From positions 284,401 through 348,400 of the forward strand of contig CAVSZK010000004.1 in NCBI GenBank assembly GCA_963732415.1: a stretch of 64,000 nt of DNA. The letters run 5' to 3'. Below the pieces are notes generated by a model. It was not told the DNA's origin. It was given only the letters and a program-made list of their open reading frames with translations, and made no database searches. The position numbers were made by a program, and so were the translations under genes. Shown here piece after piece: positions 51,640-60,051 of this stretch. The DNA comes from RPQJ01 sp963732415. GTDB taxonomy: Bacteria > Pseudomonadota > Gammaproteobacteria > Steroidobacterales > Steroidobacteraceae. The stretch's first letter is position 1; each line of letters opens with the position of its first letter.

Positions 51640-52131
51640 TTAGTCAGGGCGGCAGGACGACGGCACGTACTTGCTGTCGAGGGTAGTCGTCCCCGAGCCG
51701 GCGGCGCTGGCGCCAGCGTCCCAGCCCGTCGGCGCAGTAGACTTACCACACTTCCAGATCACGTCCCCGTTCACGCTGGCGCCCGGCGTCAAACCGATGG
51801 TCTCGCTCTTGACCTTCTCGTTGACCTCGTTGCCGTACTTGACCGTGATACCGCCGTCAGTGACCGTGATGGCCTGCACGTATTTGCCCTTGATCGTGTC
51901 TGAGGCACCGAGGCCCGCCGCGCTGTTGTCCGTCGGCCAGGCGCCGCGGTTGGCGTAGAACTCCGACACCGAAGCCTTCGCCGCCGAGGCCATGGTCAGG
52001 CCTTCCGAGACCTGCGAGCGGATCACGTAGTCCTGATAGGCCGGGATGGCGATGGCGGCCAGGATGCCGATGATCGCGATGACGATCATCAATTCGATGA
52101 GGGTAAAACCCTTCTGGATGGACTTGAGCAT
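51640..52131 (-). CDS. pilA: Type IV major pilin PilA
   Basis: Pilus fibre subunit. The 163-residue prepilin has the leader MLKSIQKG, cleavage before Phe, then FTLIELMIVIAIIGILAAIA with Glu5, and IPAYQDYVIRSQVSEGL. Two C-terminal cysteines (WKCGKS and SSCRPD) would close the D-region disulfide. AAGGAG precedes ATG 52131. The longer upstream frame is non-coding leader. Promoter: sigma-54 type at 52188-52204. The gene is isolated from pilB by tandem hairpins. Confidence 0.96.
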   Translation of the reverse strand: MLKSIQKGFTLIELMIVIAIIGILAAIAIPAYQDYVIRSQVSEGLTMASAAKASVSEFYANRGAWPTDNSAAGLGASDTIKGKYVQAITVTDGGITVKYGNEVNEKVKSETIGLTPGASVNGDVIWKCGKSTAPTGWDAGASAAGSGTTTLDSKYVPSSCRPD

Positions 52132-52187
52132 TGCTGACTCCTTAGTTGATTCAACGAAACAGCGGCACGCTGCCTGCACTTGGACAA

Positions 52188-52204
52188 AGCAACATCCGTG
52201 CCAA
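52188..52204 (-). promoter_or_regulatory. Sigma-54 (-24/-12) promoter of pilA
   Basis: On the minus strand the sequence is TTGGCACGGATGTTGCT, a near-perfect match to TGGCAC-N5-TTGC with the invariant GG and GC at correct spacing. The implied transcription start is near 52177, leaving a leader of about 45 nt before pilA. rpoN and pilR are both in the window. Confidence 0.93.
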
Positions 52205-52292
52205 TCGCCTTTGGCAGCCATAGTCGACTGTTTTAAAAAGAGTTTAATGGCCTTTCCGCGAACGCCGGCCGGACTGCAGCGTCGCCGCATAC

Positions 52293-52325
52293 GACACGAA
52301 TTGTCAATATGTGACACGAAGTGTC
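52293..52325. promoter_or_regulatory. Candidate PilR enhancer sites upstream of pilA
   Basis: GACACGAATTGTC (52293-52305) and GACACGAAGTGTC (52313-52325): two GACA-N5-TGTC dyads starting exactly 20 bp apart, centred about 122 and 142 bp upstream of the predicted pilA start. Three of the four half-sites read GTGTC, matching the (C/G)TGTC repeats reported for Pseudomonas PilR. Assignment to PilR is inference from position and this match. Confidence 0.65.
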
Positions 52326-52497
52326 CACCGCGACCAGATGGTCGTCGTCACGGTCGCCGCGTCGTCTCATTTCGTTCTTGATTGAGAACCGGTCTGCAGT
52401 CAGGAAGATTGCCGTCGGTTGACAATAAGCTGGTTATGATTCGCCGCCCGCCAGCGGCTCGGTTGACTATCGGGGTAGCCATGCAGGTCATGAAGAC

Positions 52498-54706
52498 ATG
52501 AGTGAGCAGGGGAAGACTGTATTCGAGGGGCTGCTGCCTCCGCGCGATCGCCTGGTGCGCGGCCTGGTGATCGCCGCCGCGCTATGGATCTTCTTCCTGG
52601 TCGTGACGGCGTACACATCGGCCACCAGTCTGTTGGATCGCATTGCATCTACGGACGTAATGCGCGCAGCGTCCGGCGGTGCCTGGTCCGGAAAGATCGC
52701 CTGGGAAATGGCCTTCTTCTTCGCGATGCAGATCCTGCTGCACCTCGCTTTCGCCGGCCTGACCTGGTTGTTGGCTTGCGCGACCGCCATCTTTTCACCG
52801 ACTGGCGCGGGGAAAGCTTGGACGAATCGTGATCGGCTGGTTCTGCGTGCTCGCCGGAATCGCGATTGTCTACAACGCCTTGTGGTATCCGCGAACACTG
52901 ATCGGTGCCTACTACCATGACGCGGTCGCGGTCTCCATCGGCTCTTTCCAGCTCGGACAGGTGCTCTACTTCGCCGGCTTCGTTCTTTGCGCGCTGGTGC
53001 TGGTTCGTGCCGCCCTGGTGATCTTCATCCGGTCGGACCGGATTCTTCGGCAGCGGTCAATTTGGGCGGTGTCTGCAATTGTATCGCTGGCGGCGATCTC
53101 ATTGCTGTGGCCGGCGAACCGATCGGGCGTTGCGGCCGCTTCTGCAGCCGATCGCCCCAACATCATCATCCTCGGCATCGACTCCCTGCGGTTGGAGCAA
53201 CTGCGACGGTTTGGCGGGACGGGCGTAACGCCCAACCTGGATCGCTTCCTGGATAAAGCGGACCTCTTCTCCGATGCGACGACGCCCGCGGCCCGGACGT
53301 TCTCATCCTGGGTGGCTATCTTGTCCGGGCGCTCGCCGACCGTAACCGGGGCGCGCTTCAACCTGGGCGAACGCTCGAGCGTCCGTGCCAACCCTACGAT
53401 CGCGGACGTACTGAGAAAGGCCGGGTACCACACGATCTACTCCACGGACGAAGTCCGATTCGCAAACATCGACGAGACATACGGCTTTGACCAGGTCGTT
53501 ACGCCACGCATAGGGGCGTCGGACTTCATCATCGGGACTTACAACGAACTGCCGTTGGCCTCGATGGTGGTCAACACCCGGCTCGGCAAGTGGCTGTTTC
53601 CGTTCACTTACGCCAATCGCGGTACGGCAACAATGTTCGAACCGGAGACGTTCGTGAAGCGTCTGGACCGGGAAGTGTCGTTCGACAAGCCGACGCTCTT
53701 CATCTCGCACCTGACGGCCGCGCACTGGCCGTATTACACGGCTGGCACCCCATTCGGGGTTTCTACGCCCGCATTTGAGGAAGACCGGCCCCTGTACAGG
53801 ATCGGCCTGCAGACTGCCGATAAAATGTTTGGCGAATTGATAAACGTGCTGGAGGCCAAAGGAGCTTTGAAGAACGCTCTGGTCATCGTGCTGTCGGATC
53901 ACGGCGAAGCGCTGGGCCTGCATGCGGACTCGTTTTTCGACGACACGTTTCTGGTCGAAGGCATGAAGGCGCCCATCAGGATGGAAATCAACGGGCACGG
54001 CCAGAGCGTTTTGTCGAAGTCGCAGTATCAGGTGTTACTCGGGTTTCGGCTATTTGGTCCCGACCAGGAATTCGGAGTCGGTGGCCATGAATTTCGCTTT
54101 CCAGCTACCGTCGAGGATATCTCGCCGACAATTCTCGGATTCCTGAGCATTGGTGGCGACCCCCTGAACGCTACCGGACAATCTCTGTTGCCAATGCTGC
54201 AGTCGGGGCGCGATGTCGCCGATGACGATGCCGAGCGCATTCGCTTTACCGAAACGGATCTTCGGGTGTTGCCTTCACCGGGTGGCGGTGTTGACGAAGC
54301 CGGAACGGCGCGGCAGAACTCAATGTTTTTCGAGGTGGATCCAGAGACCGCGCGGCTGCATATTCGTCCGGAATATGCGCCCTTGGCGCTCGCGTTCAAA
54401 GAGCGTGCGGCATTCACCAGGTATCAATTGCTGGCGGCCATTCCCGCGGGCCCCTACGCCCAGCAGTACCTGTACTTCGACTTCCCGAAGAAGCACGGTC
54501 GACTGCTATTGGAGCGGCCGCCCGACGATGAACCGACAGCACAGCGGCTCTGGGACACGATGCAGGAACACTACAAGGGCGAACTGCACACTGCTGTCGC
54601 TACCACAAAGGAGGATTGGCCTCGGATTGATGCGGAGTGGGAAAACTTCCTCCAGGATCGACGCCAGAGCCAGTCGGCGACTGTCGCAACCCCGAGTCAG
54701 GGCTGA
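52498..54706 (+). pseudogene. Membrane-anchored alkaline-phosphatase-superfamily (sulfatase-like) enzyme, frameshifted
   Basis: Read as one gene with one extra base in the GGGG run at 52809-52812; without it the frames join as SPTGAGKLGRIVIGWFCVL and give 735 residues. About five N-terminal transmembrane helices precede an extracytoplasmic hydrolase/transferase domain: PNIIILGIDSLRLEQL (metal Asp), ARTFSSWVAILSGRSP (nucleophile region with Thr/Ser, no C-x-P-x-R sulfatase signature), HLTAAHWPYY and VIVLSDHGEALG. This pattern suits phosphoglycerol/phosphoethanolamine-transferase-like enzymes better than sulfatases. Divergent from pilA. Unless corrected, the second part could start at GTG 52829. 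Substrate unknown. Confidence 0.8.
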
Positions 54707-54839
54707 GAAACTGTTCACAATCCGCGGCGCCCAATATGACGTAATCTGGCTCATACCAGTACCGCGGCAGGATAAAGAACGGTCCTGGTGACCCTGATCA
54801 GTCGCGAATATCACGACAGCGAAAAAGGCGAATCGACCG

Positions 54840-56510
54840 GTGAACAATTCAGGCAAAGCCATACCAATCTTCGTGCCGCTGCTGGCTGCGTACCCGGTGA
54901 TCTTTCTTGCTGCCGGCAATCCGGGGCAGGTCACGTTGGGAACAGCGGCTGCGGTCACAGCCGCATCGGTACTGGCCGCAATGGCGGCTTATGCGCTACT
55001 GCGCCTGGTATCCAGTTCGCGTTTGACCGCCGGGTATGCGGTGACCCTCCTGATAGTGATGTTTTTCACGTACGGGCAGGTCAGCAGTTGGATAGATTCG
55101 CTGGTGATTTCGCTGCATCTCGGTGACGAGGCGACGCCGAACGTGCTTGACCTTGTCCCTGGCGCGCGACTCTGGGTTGCATGCGTCTGGGGTGGGGTGG
55201 CGCTGGCCGGTGCGTGGATCGTTGCCCGGTCAAAGTCGCCGGAAAGGCCGGGGTTCGCCAAGGGGCTGAACTTTGCGGCCGTCGCTCTGCTGTTCATGGC
55301 CTTTTCCTCGCCTGCACTGGGGATGTTCAAGAGCGGACAGAATGGACCAGTCACGACGGGTTCAACTGCGAGCGGTGACAAGGCCACGGGCCCAGCCTCA
55401 CGACCCGATGTCTATTTCATAGTGCTGGACGGATATGCGCGACAGGACGTTCTCGAGCATTACTACGGGTTCGACAACCAGCCGTTCCTGGATAAGTTGC
55501 GTGCCCGCGGCTTCGGGATCTCAGAGCAGAGTTCGTCGAACTACAATTGGACGTTCCTCTCGCTTTCGTCGACTCTGAATCTCGGCTACCCGCATGAATT
55601 CCTCGCAGGCCCCCTCGGTCCGAAGAACGTTGACCGTACGCTCGCATACGACAGCATCCGTAACAGTCTGACGGCGCGTTTTCTGCGGGAACGCGGCTAC
55701 AAGCTGGTACACCTTCGGTCCACGTGGGGCGCGACGTCGGTCAATCCCTATGCGGACAGGGAGGTCCGCTGTGAGCATGGAGCCTATTCAAGCGAGTTCG
55801 TTCGGGCCGTTGCCGAGGCGAGCTGGCTGGGAGCGTTTCATACGAGGGCGAGCATGGACCTCGCGCGCTGCCACCTGGCAAATTTCGAGGCGCTGTCCGG
55901 GATGGGAGCTGATCCGGGACCGAAATTCGTGCTCGCACACTTCCTGCTGCCGCATCATCCTTACCTGTTTGATCGCGACGGCAACGTATTGCGTAACGCA
56001 GTGATTTCAAATCAATTCGAGTTCCAGAAACAGCTCTGGGAAGACCGGGCGAGCTACGTTTCCCAGCTGGAGTTCATTAATCACAAGATCATCGATGCCA
56101 TCGACCGGATCCTTGCACAATCGTCACGACCGCCGATCATTGTGCTCGAGTCAGATCATGGCCCAGGCTTGATAAAGGGTCTGGATGGAAATGAGCACCT
56201 CGCGGTCCGGTTCGCGAATCTCGGGGCATATTATCTACCTGGGGCGCCGGAGCACCTGATCCCGGCGACTGGAACGGCCGTGAATCAGTTTCGCAGGATC
56301 CTCGGCTATTACTTTGACGCGGATCTGCCGCCACTTCCCGATAGGCATTTTGTGTCGCCGTACGCTTGGCCGTTCGCGGTCCAGGAAGTACCCCACCAAA
56401 TATTGAGCAGTCAGTGGTCCACGATGCGCGAGCCGGGCCACGCAGAAGATTCAAAGCAGCTCGTAGCCGTCCACAGTAAGGAGAATACCGATGCAAGAGC
56501 CGTCCGTTGA
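54840..56510 (+). CDS. Membrane-anchored sulfatase-like (alkaline phosphatase superfamily) protein
   Basis: 556 residues. Roughly four or five N-terminal transmembrane helices (IPIFVPLLAAYPVIFLAAG; AASVLAAMAAYALLRLV; AGYAVTLLIVMFFTYG; LWVACVWGGVALAGAWIV; NFAAVALLFMAFSSPALGM) precede the catalytic domain: DVYFIVLDGYARQDVL, SSNYNWTFLSLSSTLNLGY (nucleophile region with Thr/Ser), LAHFLLPHHPYLFDRDGN and IVLESDHGPG. It is only distantly like the preceding gene. GTG start. The next gene overlaps by 20 bp, so they are co-translated. Base composition is visibly less GC-rich than the core genes. Function is not established; relatives occur in surface-polysaccharide loci. Confidence 0.85.
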   Translation: MNNSGKAIPIFVPLLAAYPVIFLAAGNPGQVTLGTAAAVTAASVLAAMAAYALLRLVSSSRLTAGYAVTLLIVMFFTYGQVSSWIDSLVISLHLGDEATPNVLDLVPGARLWVACVWGGVALAGAWIVARSKSPERPGFAKGLNFAAVALLFMAFSSPALGMFKSGQNGPVTTGSTASGDKATGPASRPDVYFIVLDGYARQDVLEHYYGFDNQPFLDKLRARGFGISEQSSSNYNWTFLSLSSTLNLGYPHEFLAGPLGPKNVDRTLAYDSIRNSLTARFLRERGYKLVHLRSTWGATSVNPYADREVRCEHGAYSSEFVRAVAEASWLGAFHTRASMDLARCHLANFEALSGMGADPGPKFVLAHFLLPHHPYLFDRDGNVLRNAVISNQFEFQKQLWEDRASYVSQLEFINHKIIDAIDRILAQSSRPPIIVLESDHGPGLIKGLDGNEHLAVRFANLGAYYLPGAPEHLIPATGTAVNQFRRILGYYFDADLPPLPDRHFVSPYAWPFAVQEVPHQILSSQWSTMREPGHAEDSKQLVAVHSKENTDARAVR

Positions 56511-56766
56511 GAAATTGAACCGAGCGCGTGCCGGCCTCGTGGCCGTGCTTTCCGCGTTCTCGATCACGCCGGCGATGGCCTACATCGACCCGGGTACCGG
56601 CAGTATGCTCGTGCAGATGGGCCTGGCAGCCGTTGCTGGCATGTTGTTCTATTTCCGGCAGTTCCGCATTGCGGTGTCCGAATGGTTCCGGCGAGTGGTT
56701 CTCCGTCAGCGAGCCGAACCACTTTCGGTACCGACTGAATCGTCGCAGTCGGAGACGACCGGCTGA
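56491..56766 (+). CDS. Small IDPGTGS membrane protein
   Basis: 91 residues with good AAGGAG before the ATG. An N-terminal signal-like helix (LVAVLSAFSITPAMA) is followed by YIDPGTGSMLVQMGLAAVAG and a second hydrophobic segment (VQMGLAAVAGMLFYF), then a basic cytoplasmic-type tail (RQFRIAVSEWFRRVVLRQR). The IDPGTGS motif recurs in small proteins of envelope loci, but no function is known to me. It overlaps the upstream sulfatase-like gene by 20 bp and is 20 bp from the methyltransferase gene. Confidence 0.82.
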   Translation: MQEPSVEKLNRARAGLVAVLSAFSITPAMAYIDPGTGSMLVQMGLAAVAGMLFYFRQFRIAVSEWFRRVVLRQRAEPLSVPTESSQSETTG

Positions 56767-56786
56767 ACCGCTTCAGGAACCAGACC

Positions 56787-58208
56787 ATGCTGGGAACGTT
56801 TCGCGATCCGTCAGGGTCGCTGTTCGATGTGGACGGCAGGATCCTGCGTCTGGTTCACATGTCGGAATACGATGCCTTTGATGCACTGCTGCGCAGCGAC
56901 GTGGTTGGCGCCCTGGTTCGGGACGGGGCGTTGATCGCCACCCGGCGCCTGGATTCGAACGACGTGCCCGAGCAATTCGGGTCGCTGCAGGGAGCATGGT
57001 TCGAGCACGACCGGGTCGGCTTTGTTTCGCAGCCCTCGGAGTGGTCAGCAGCGATGCTTGCGCAGGCGGCCCTTCATACGCTGGACATCAACGAGAAACT
57101 GCTGAAGCACGGGTGGGTGCTCAAGGACGCTACGCCGTCGAATATCCTGTTCGAGGGGACGAGGGCAGTCCTGGTCGATGTCCCATCGATTGAACCGCTG
57201 CTGGCCGGCAGAGACCTCTGGATTGCGCGCCATCAGTTCGAGACCACGTTCCTGCTACCGCTGCTCGCAAACCTGGACGCCGGATGCCCGATCCAGTGGT
57301 CACTCGCTGATCCGGCTCGCGGGCTGTCGCATGAACAACTTTCGGCGCTATTCGGGCCACGGCGCTGGTTGCGCGCCGGAAGAATTCGCGACGTCGCGAT
57401 TCCGGCCGCGCTTGGCCGGGTTCAGCAGGGTCCCGTACCTGATGAAGCTCTAGTGGCCGGGTCGGTCAAAGCGTCTGGCGGCAACCTGGAGAAAACGCAG
57501 TATGTGCTGACTCGATCCATGGCCAGCCTCTGCCGCACAGTCGAGAAGCTCGCCGACCGCATCGAGCGCAGACACTCGAACTGGAGCGGCTACGCCGCAA
57601 GTCGAGTCCACTATTCCGAGCCGGACCTCAAGGCAAAGCGCGAATTCGTCGCGGAGGTGCTGAGGCGCGCTGGTGCTGACTGGGTGCTTGACGTCGGTGC
57701 CAATACCGGGGAATTCAGTGAGATGGCGGCTGGGAGTGCCAAGGTCGTCGCCGTCGACCTCGACGAAGTCTCGGTGAGCGCGATTCACTCGCGGGCTAGG
57801 GCCGGCAACAAGCCGATCCAGCCGCTGGTGGTGGATCTGTCGCAACCGACACCAGCGACCGGCTGGCGTAATGCCGAGCGAAAGTCATTTCTTGATCGCG
57901 CCAGTGGCCGATTCGATCTCGTATTGATGCTCGCCGTGGGGCATCACCTGCGGGTCAGTGCAGGCATACCACTCGCGCAGATTATCGAGACGGGGCTGCA
58001 GTTGGGCCAGGGGTCGTTGCTGTTCGAGTTTGTTCCGACCGGCGATCCGATGTTTCGCACGATCGCGCGCGGACGCGAGGCAATCTATACGGACAACACG
58101 GCCGGGAACTGCGAGGCGATTCTTGCTTCGTCAGGGCGGATCGAGATGAAGCAGGAATTGCCGAACGGCCGGACCCTGTACTGGGCTCGCAGCCACGATC
58201 AGCTGTGA
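56787..58208 (+). CDS. Kinase-like domain fused to SAM-dependent methyltransferase
   Basis: 473 residues, cytoplasmic. The N-terminal half (to about 260) has a degenerate protein-kinase-like core: HGWVLKDATPSNILFEG resembles a catalytic loop and AVLVDVPSIEPL a DFG-like segment. The C-terminal half is a class I methyltransferase with motif I WVLDVGANTGEFSEMA, motif II KVVAVDLDEVSV and FDLVLMLAVGHHL. Similar two-domain proteins are annotated NoeA-like or simply methyltransferases; that link is from memory and uncertain. AGGAA precedes the ATG. Last plus-strand gene of the accessory block. Confidence 0.8.
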   Translation: MLGTFRDPSGSLFDVDGRILRLVHMSEYDAFDALLRSDVVGALVRDGALIATRRLDSNDVPEQFGSLQGAWFEHDRVGFVSQPSEWSAAMLAQAALHTLDINEKLLKHGWVLKDATPSNILFEGTRAVLVDVPSIEPLLAGRDLWIARHQFETTFLLPLLANLDAGCPIQWSLADPARGLSHEQLSALFGPRRWLRAGRIRDVAIPAALGRVQQGPVPDEALVAGSVKASGGNLEKTQYVLTRSMASLCRTVEKLADRIERRHSNWSGYAASRVHYSEPDLKAKREFVAEVLRRAGADWVLDVGANTGEFSEMAAGSAKVVAVDLDEVSVSAIHSRARAGNKPIQPLVVDLSQPTPATGWRNAERKSFLDRASGRFDLVLMLAVGHHLRVSAGIPLAQIIETGLQLGQGSLLFEFVPTGDPMFRTIARGREAIYTDNTAGNCEAILASSGRIEMKQELPNGRTLYWARSHDQL

Positions 58209-58237
58209 GACTCCGGCGCGGCAACTTGCGAAGGTTT

Positions 58238-58648
58238 TCAGGCGAGGTCCGTCGTTGGGGTTGCGACTTCCACCGGCGCAGCACGACGGAAGTTCCTGTA
58301 GACGATGATCGAGCAGGCTAACGAAATCAGCGCCATAACAATGCTTGGCGCCAGCGAACGTACGGCCTCGGTAGCCGAAGCGAACTGGAAGTCGAAATAC
58401 CCTGCGACCACCGCTGAGTAAATCGAGTAGGCGAGCTTTGCCACAAAGCCGCCGGTCAGCAGGTACACGAGAAACCGCGACCAGGGGCGCAGCATCGCGG
58501 TGCCGTAGCAGGCGACTATCGTCAGAGTACCTGCGACCCCGAGTACCCAGGATCTTTCAATCAGGCCGATGAGGAATGCGTAGGCGCAGTAGATGACCAT
58601 CAGCGCTACCGTGAGCAGCATCCCGGGCGGAGTAATTAGTTTGATCAT
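58238..58648 (-). CDS. Four-helix inner-membrane protein, unknown function
   Basis: 136 residues with four clear hydrophobic helices (GMLLTVALMVIYCAYAFLIG; SWVLGVAGTLTIVACYGTAM; FLVYLLTGGFVAKLAYSIYS; APSIVMALISLACSIIVY) and a short hydrophilic tail. Not recognised as a named family. Convergent with the methyltransferase gene (29 bp apart) and upstream, on the same strand as the pil genes, of nothing until pilA; pilR ends 44 bp behind its start. Confidence 0.7.
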   Translation of the reverse strand: MIKLITPPGMLLTVALMVIYCAYAFLIGLIERSWVLGVAGTLTIVACYGTAMLRPWSRFLVYLLTGGFVAKLAYSIYSAVVAGYFDFQFASATEAVRSLAPSIVMALISLACSIIVYRNFRRAAPVEVATPTTDLA

Positions 58649-58692
58649 GCGTCATCCTAGCCAGAATCAGCGAAAATTAGCTCTCAAGAGTG

Positions 58693-60051
58693 TTACTCAA
58701 TTCCCAGTTTCTTCACCCGATACCTCAACTGCCTGAAGCTCATCCCCAGCAGCTCCGCGGCCTTGGTCTTGTTGTAACGCGTCTGCTCCAGCGCCTTCAC
58801 GATCGCTTCCCGCTCGATGTGGGCGAGCTGCCCCTCCAAGCCGTCTGACTCCATCTCGTCGTCGATGTCAGCCAGGTCGACGGTCCCAGCCCCGTGCCGC
58901 AGCTGGATGTCGCCGGGCTCGATCCTGGCGCCGGTGCAAAGCGTCACTGCCCGCTCCAGGATGTTCTCCAGCTCGCGGACATTGCCCGGATACGAGTAAG
59001 AAAGAAGCTTCTCGATCGCCTCGTCGCTGATCTTTGGCCGCGGCACACCGATTTCCCGGGCCACGCGGTCGAGCAGCACATCCACCAGTTGCGGCACGTC
59101 GTCGAGCCGCTCGCGCAGCGCCGGCACGTGCAGCTCGATCACGTTGATCCGGTAGTAGAGGTCCTCGCGGAATTTCCCGGCCTTGACCAGTTCCTCGAGC
59201 CGCCGGTGCGTCGCTGAGAGGATCCGGACGTCGGTGGGAATCTCGCGGGTGTCGCCGACCGGGCGCACGGCCTTCTCCTGGATCACGCGCAGCAGTTTCA
59301 CCTGCATGTGCAGCGGCAGGTCGGCGACCTCGTCCAGGAACAGCGTGCCGCCCTCGGCGCTGCGGATCAGCCCGTCCTTGTCGGCGACCGCGCCGGTGAA
59401 GCTGCCTTTCCGGTGGCCGAACAACTCGCTCTCCATCAGCTCCGACGGAATCGCCCCGCAGTTCACCGGTACGAACGGCCCGTCGCTGCGCGGCCCCGAT
59501 TCGTGGATCAGCCGCGCGACCAGCTCCTTGCCGGTGCCCGAGTCGCCGGAGACGTGCACCGGGGCCTGGGAGCGCGCCACTCGGGCAATCAGCTCACGGA
59601 GCTGCTGCATGGGTTTCGAGGTCCCGTGCAGCTTCATCATCGAGTAGCGGCCGGTCTCCTCTACGTTCTCGGCCAGCCTGAGCGTGGCGGTGACCAGCCT
59701 GCGCAGCGCGGCGAGGTCGAGCGGCTTCGAAATGAAGTCGAAGGCTCCGAGCTTCAGCGCACGAACCGCCGCCTCGACGTTGCCATGGGCCGTGATGACG
59801 GCCACCGGCACGCCGGGGCGGTGCTCCTGTATCCATTCGATGAGTTCGAGGCCGTCGCCGTCGGGCAGGCGCATGTCGGTGAGCACGAGGTCGTAGCGCT
59901 CGCCGCCCAGCAGCTTCACCGCCGACTTATAGTCGGCCGCGGTCTCGACCGCGATGTCCATGCGGCCCAGCGTGATGGAAAGCAGTTCCCGGATGTCGGG
60001 TTCGTCGTCGACGACGAGGGCGCGTGGCTTGTGGTTTCCGGAGGCCGTCAT
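58693..60051 (-). CDS. pilR: Sigma-54-dependent response regulator PilR
   Basis: NtrC-type activator of pilin transcription. The 452 residues contain a receiver domain (ALVVDDEPDIRELL; phospho-Asp in LVLTDMRLPDGDG), an AAA+ domain with Walker A GDSGTGKELVARL, the sigma-54 contact loop GSFTGA, LFLDEVADLPLHMQVKLLRV, and a Fis-type HTH (NKTKAAELLGMSFRQLRYRV). ATG 60051 overlaps the pilS stop (ATGA). Its target pilA promoter is visible at 52188. Confidence 0.96.
   Translation of the reverse strand: MTASGNHKPRALVVDDEPDIRELLSITLGRMDIAVETAADYKSAVKLLGGERYDLVLTDMRLPDGDGLELIEWIQEHRPGVPVAVITAHGNVEAAVRALKLGAFDFISKPLDLAALRRLVTATLRLAENVEETGRYSMMKLHGTSKPMQQLRELIARVARSQAPVHVSGDSGTGKELVARLIHESGPRSDGPFVPVNCGAIPSELMESELFGHRKGSFTGAVADKDGLIRSAEGGTLFLDEVADLPLHMQVKLLRVIQEKAVRPVGDTREIPTDVRILSATHRRLEELVKAGKFREDLYYRINVIELHVPALRERLDDVPQLVDVLLDRVAREIGVPRPKISDEAIEKLLSYSYPGNVRELENILERAVTLCTGARIEPGDIQLRHGAGTVDLADIDDEMESDGLEGQLAHIEREAIVKALEQTRYNKTKAAELLGMSFRQLRYRVKKLGIE

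Larger units (their letters stand above)
52132..52497. other. Divergent pilA / accessory-block intergenic region
   Basis: 366 bp between two divergent starts. It holds the pilA leader, the sigma-54 promoter (52188-52204), an AT-rich tract (52230-52245), two GACA-N5-TGTC dyads (52293-52325), and toward the rightward gene a TTGACA (52419-52424) and TATGAT (52435-52440) that are too close together to form a standard promoter pair. Confidence 0.7.

Noticed and set aside
52419..52440. TTGACA plus TATGAT upstream of the accessory block
   Set aside because: The hexamers are only 10 bp apart, too close for a sigma-70 promoter.
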